Assembly (NCBI GenBank): GCA_902617715.1
Contig: CACMXS010000013.1
Location: 1-37,342, forward strand
DNA from: an uncultured Pelagibacteraceae bacterium
GTDB taxonomy: Bacteria > Pseudomonadota > Alphaproteobacteria > Pelagibacterales > Pelagibacteraceae
Direction of reading: 5' to 3'
Length of the DNA: 37,342 bases
How positions within the stretch are numbered: position 1 is the stretch's first letter; every line of letters begins with the position of its first letter. The notes below the pieces were generated by a model, which was given only the letters and a program-made list of their open reading frames with translations, searched no databases and had not been told where the DNA came from. Of this stretch, positions 34,400 to 37,342 are shown piece by piece. The translations under genes and the position numbers were made by a program.

Positions 34400-36313
34400 A
34401 TGGAAATTTCAATTATTGCATTGCCTTTGATAGCTTCAATTATCTCAGGTTTTTTTGGAAAATTTATTGGAGATAGAAATTCTGAAATTGTTACAAGTTT
34501 GTTGGTTACAATATCTGCAATATTTTCTGTGTTAGTTTTTTACGAGGTAACGGTCAATCAATATGAAGAAAATATAATTATTGCCACATGGATTAATTCT
34601 GGGTCATTAGATGTAAATTGGTCTATGAAAATTGATGCTTTGTCATCGGTGATGTTGGTCGTTGTTACTTCAGTTTCTGCTTTAGTCCATATTTATTCAA
34701 TTGGATATATGTCTCATGATCCACACAAACCTAGATTTATGGCTTATTTATCATTGTTTACTTTTGCAATGTTAATGTTGGTAACTTCTGACAACTTTAT
34801 TCAATTATTTTTCGGTTGGGAAGGGGTTGGTCTCTGTTCCTATTTTTTAATTGGTTTTTGGTTTAAAAAAGAAACAGCAAATGCTGCAGCAATAAAAGCA
34901 TTTGTAGTAAACAGAGTAGGGGATTTTGGTTTTGCTTTAGGAATATTTTTAATTTTTTATTTATTTGGAACTGTAAATTATTCTGAAGTCTTTGAACAAA
35001 TACCCTCAATTATAGATAAAGAATTAGTTTTTTTAGGCATTGAAGTAAATGCAATTAATTTAATTTGTATACTTTTATTTATTGGTGCAATGGGAAAATC
35101 TGCACAAATTTTACTACACACTTGGTTGCCAGACGCTATGGAGGGTCCAACACCAGTCTCAGCCTTGATTCATGCAGCAACTATGGTGACTGCGGGTGTT
35201 TTTTTAGTTGTAAGGTGTTCACCAATTTATGAGTATTCAGAATTAGCATTAAATATCATAACTGTTGTTGGAATGAGCACAGCTTTTTTTGCTGCTTCTG
35301 TAGCTTTAGTACAAAATGATATAAAGAAAATAATTGCCTATTCAACTTGTAGTCAATTAGGTTACATGTTTTTTGCAGCTGGAGTAGGCGCTTACAATGT
35401 TGCAATGTTTCATTTATTTACTCATGCTTTTTTTAAAGCTTTATTATTCTTAGGATCTGGATCGGTTATTCATGCTTTCAAAGATGAACAAAATATTAAT
35501 AATATGGGAGGTGTATGGAAAAAACTTCCTTATACTTACGCATTAATGATTATAGGAACTTTAGCTTTAACTGGATTCCCTTTATTGTCAGGTTTTTATT
35601 CTAAAGATGCAATCATAGAGTTTGCATATTTAAGAGGAAATACAACAGGGTTTTATGCTGCCGGCATTGGTATTTTTACAGCTTTTCTTACTTCAATATA
35701 TTCTTGGAGACTTATGTTTAAAACTTTTCATGGCGAGTACAATAACAAAAATATTAAAATAGAAGAAACACATGAATCTCCTTTTGTGATGATAGCGCCT
35801 TTAATCTTACTTTCAATTGGTGCAGTATTTGCTGGTTATGCTTTTAAAGAGTTATTTATTGGATATGAGGCGGCTAATAATTTTTGGAAAGACTCAATCT
35901 TCTTTTTGGAACCTTTGAGCAAGGATCATCCACCATTTTGGTTTTTAATTTTAACTCCAACATTAGTAATTTTATCAATTCCAATCGCTTATTATTTATT
36001 TATAAAGAATAAAAAATTACCTGAGCAAATAGTTACTATTAATAAACCCTTATATAATTTTTTATTGAATAAATGGTATTTTGATGAACTTTATGATGTT
36101 TTGTTTGTCAGATCATCAAAAAAGTTAGGATTATTTTTGTGGAAGTTTTTTGATTTAAAAATAATTGATGGATTTGGTCCTGATGGTATTTCAGCTATGA
36201 TTAAGAAATTCTCAATTAAAGCCAATAAATTTCAAAGTGGATTTATTTATCAATATGCATTTATAATGCTTGTTGGATTTTCTGCTTTATTAACCTTTTT
36301 AATTGTCAAATAA
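34400..36313 (+). CDS. nuoL: NADH-quinone oxidoreductase subunit L
   Basis: 637 residues, one of the three antiporter-like proton pumps, at the distal end of the membrane arm. The core has FFGWEGVGLCSYFLIGFW, AFVVNRVGDFGFALG, HTWLPDAMEGPTPVSALIHAATMVTAGVFL and AYSTCSQLGYMFFAAG, including the key lysine and glutamate residues. The lateral helix follows at the C-terminus (about 510-637). The last base of the TAA stop begins the nuoM ATG. Confidence 0.98.
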   Translation: MEISIIALPLIASIISGFFGKFIGDRNSEIVTSLLVTISAIFSVLVFYEVTVNQYEENIIIATWINSGSLDVNWSMKIDALSSVMLVVVTSVSALVHIYSIGYMSHDPHKPRFMAYLSLFTFAMLMLVTSDNFIQLFFGWEGVGLCSYFLIGFWFKKETANAAAIKAFVVNRVGDFGFALGIFLIFYLFGTVNYSEVFEQIPSIIDKELVFLGIEVNAINLICILLFIGAMGKSAQILLHTWLPDAMEGPTPVSALIHAATMVTAGVFLVVRCSPIYEYSELALNIITVVGMSTAFFAASVALVQNDIKKIIAYSTCSQLGYMFFAAGVGAYNVAMFHLFTHAFFKALLFLGSGSVIHAFKDEQNINNMGGVWKKLPYTYALMIIGTLALTGFPLLSGFYSKDAIIEFAYLRGNTTGFYAAGIGIFTAFLTSIYSWRLMFKTFHGEYNNKNIKIEETHESPFVMIAPLILLSIGAVFAGYAFKELFIGYEAANNFWKDSIFFLEPLSKDHPPFWFLILTPTLVILSIPIAYYLFIKNKKLPEQIVTINKPLYNFLLNKWYFDELYDVLFVRSSKKLGLFLWKFFDLKIIDGFGPDGISAMIKKFSIKANKFQSGFIYQYAFIMLVGFSALLTFLIVK

Positions 36314-37342
36314 TGAATTTCCCTATTATTTCATCTTTAATTTTACTTCCAACTATCGGTGCTTTTTTTTTATTTTTTACTAGAAGTAGTGAAAAAAATA
36401 ATAATACAGTAAAGTACGTTGCTTTATTCACTTCCTCCGTAAATTTCTTTCTATCAATATATTTATGGGCATTATTTGATCAAACAACTTCAGAATTTCA
36501 GTTTGTTGAAGATAGAGTTTGGATTAAAAATTTTATTAATTATAAAGTAGGTGTTGATGGAATTTCAATTCTATTTATTTTATTAACAACATTTATTACA
36601 CCTCTTTGTATTTTATCAATTAACAATTCCATCAAGAATAGATTAAGTGAATTTCTGATAGCTGTACTAATTATGGAATCTTTTATGATTGGTGTTTTTT
36701 GCTCTTTAGATCTTGTTGTATTTTATTTATTTTTTGAAGCTGGTTTAATTCCAATGTTTTTAATTATAGGGATTTGGGGTGGTGCAAGAAGAGTATACTC
36801 TGCATTTAAATTCTTTTTATATACCTTACTAGGATCTGTGTTAATGCTAGTTGCAATAATTTCAATATACTGGATAACAGGAACAACTGATGTAGTTGAG
36901 CTTTATAAAATAGGAATAGATATTAAATATCAAAATTTTTTATGGTTAGCTTTTTTTAGCTCTTTTGCAGTAAAAACACCGATGTGGCCAGTTCATACAT
37001 GGTTACCTGATGCCCATGTAGAAGCGCCTACTGCAGGGTCAGTTTTACTTGCAGCAATTTTATTAAAAATGGCAGGCTATGGTTTTATAAGATTTTCTTT
37101 AGGCTTATTCCCTGTTGCTTCAGAAGTTTTTACACCTTTAATTTATGCGCTAAGTGTTATCGCAATAATTTTTACCTCTTTTATTGCTCTAATGCAGGAA
37201 GATATGAAAAAATTAATTGCTTATTCATCTGTAGCACACATGGGATTTGTTACATTAGGAATTTTTACACTTCAGCAACAAGGTATTGAAGGAAGTATTA
37301 TCCAAATGATAAGTCATGGACTTGTTGCAGCAGCACTTTTCT
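36313..37342 (+). CDS. nuoM: NADH-quinone oxidoreductase subunit M (partial, cut by window end)
   Basis: The first 343 codons of nuoM. It opens with MNFPIISSLILLPTIG at the TAATG overlap with nuoL. Typical antiporter-like segments are visible: FYLFFEAGLIPMFLIIGIWGG with the key glutamate, KTPMWPVHTWLPDAHVEAPTAGSVLLAAILLKMAGYG (in parts), and AYSSVAHMGFVTLGIFTL. The normal length is about 490-510 residues, so roughly a third is missing to the right, where nuoN is expected. Confidence 0.97.
   Translation, partial: MNFPIISSLILLPTIGAFFLFFTRSSEKNNNTVKYVALFTSSVNFFLSIYLWALFDQTTSEFQFVEDRVWIKNFINYKVGVDGISILFILLTTFITPLCILSINNSIKNRLSEFLIAVLIMESFMIGVFCSLDLVVFYLFFEAGLIPMFLIIGIWGGARRVYSAFKFFLYTLLGSVLMLVAIISIYWITGTTDVVELYKIGIDIKYQNFLWLAFFSSFAVKTPMWPVHTWLPDAHVEAPTAGSVLLAAILLKMAGYGFIRFSLGLFPVASEVFTPLIYALSVIAIIFTSFIALMQEDMKKLIAYSSVAHMGFVTLGIFTLQQQGIEGSIIQMISHGLVAAALF

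Noticed and set aside
1..37342. CRISPR arrays, insertion sequences, prophage or integrase genes, riboswitches
   Set aside because: No regularly spaced repeats, transposase or integrase motifs, or glycine- or SAM-type riboswitch cores were recognised on reading; a covariance-model scan would be needed to exclude weak RNA elements.

Overview
The window looks like a streamlined, very AT-rich marine alphaproteobacterial chromosome, most likely of the SAR11 (Pelagibacterales) type. The basis is A/T-dominated codon use, one- to eight-base gene overlaps, hardly any non-coding DNA, many tiny membrane proteins, the order tig-clpP-clpX-lon followed by tRNAs and a full nuo operon, and a sulfonate gene set. 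No plasmid, phage, insertion sequence, CRISPR or rRNA signal was seen. Lineage is inferred from gene content, not from a marker tree.

Positions 1-5810 hold organosulfonate catabolism. There is a TSUP (TauE/SafE) exporter, a two-subunit UxaA-type lyase best read as sulfolactate sulfo-lyase (suyAB), sulfoacetaldehyde acetyltransferase (xsc), and a DAO-family flavoprotein. Positions 5839-9665 are a tightly overlapping minus-strand operon: GMC oxidoreductase, TerC-like metal transporter, an SDR gene broken by an internal deletion, an M23 peptidase and a 39-residue membrane microprotein. Divergent from the GMC gene (9794-15134) runs a TRAP transporter (dctP, a strong terminator-like palindrome, dctQ, dctM), then an NCS1 permease and an intact SDR. 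GMC enzyme plus TRAP transporter plus xsc is the known layout of isethionate utilisation. A plausible scheme is: TRAP imports a sulfonate; GMC, DAO or SDR enzymes oxidise C2 sulfonates to sulfoacetaldehyde; Xsc makes acetyl phosphate and sulfite; SuyAB releases sulfite from sulfolactate; the TSUP protein exports sulfite. No pta gene is present here, so the acetyl-phosphate step must be elsewhere.

Positions 15131-18815 are a patchwork of small or poorly known genes: a DUF3047 protein, a YbgC thioesterase, a family 5 uracil-DNA glycosylase, a histidine phosphatase, a DUF1289 protein and several proteins under 60 residues that are easily missed. Positions 18861-25253 hold tRNA-Leu, the protein quality-control block (trigger factor with a lysine-rich tail, ClpP, ClpX, Lon), a second 39-residue microprotein related to the first, and tRNA-Val and tRNA-Asp.

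Positions 25360-37342 are respiratory complex I, nuoA to nuoL complete and nuoM cut by the window end, in the standard order with no inserted genes. A Fur-box-like dyad lies just upstream of nuoA. There is no gene-free stretch over 300 bases once the small ORFs are counted.
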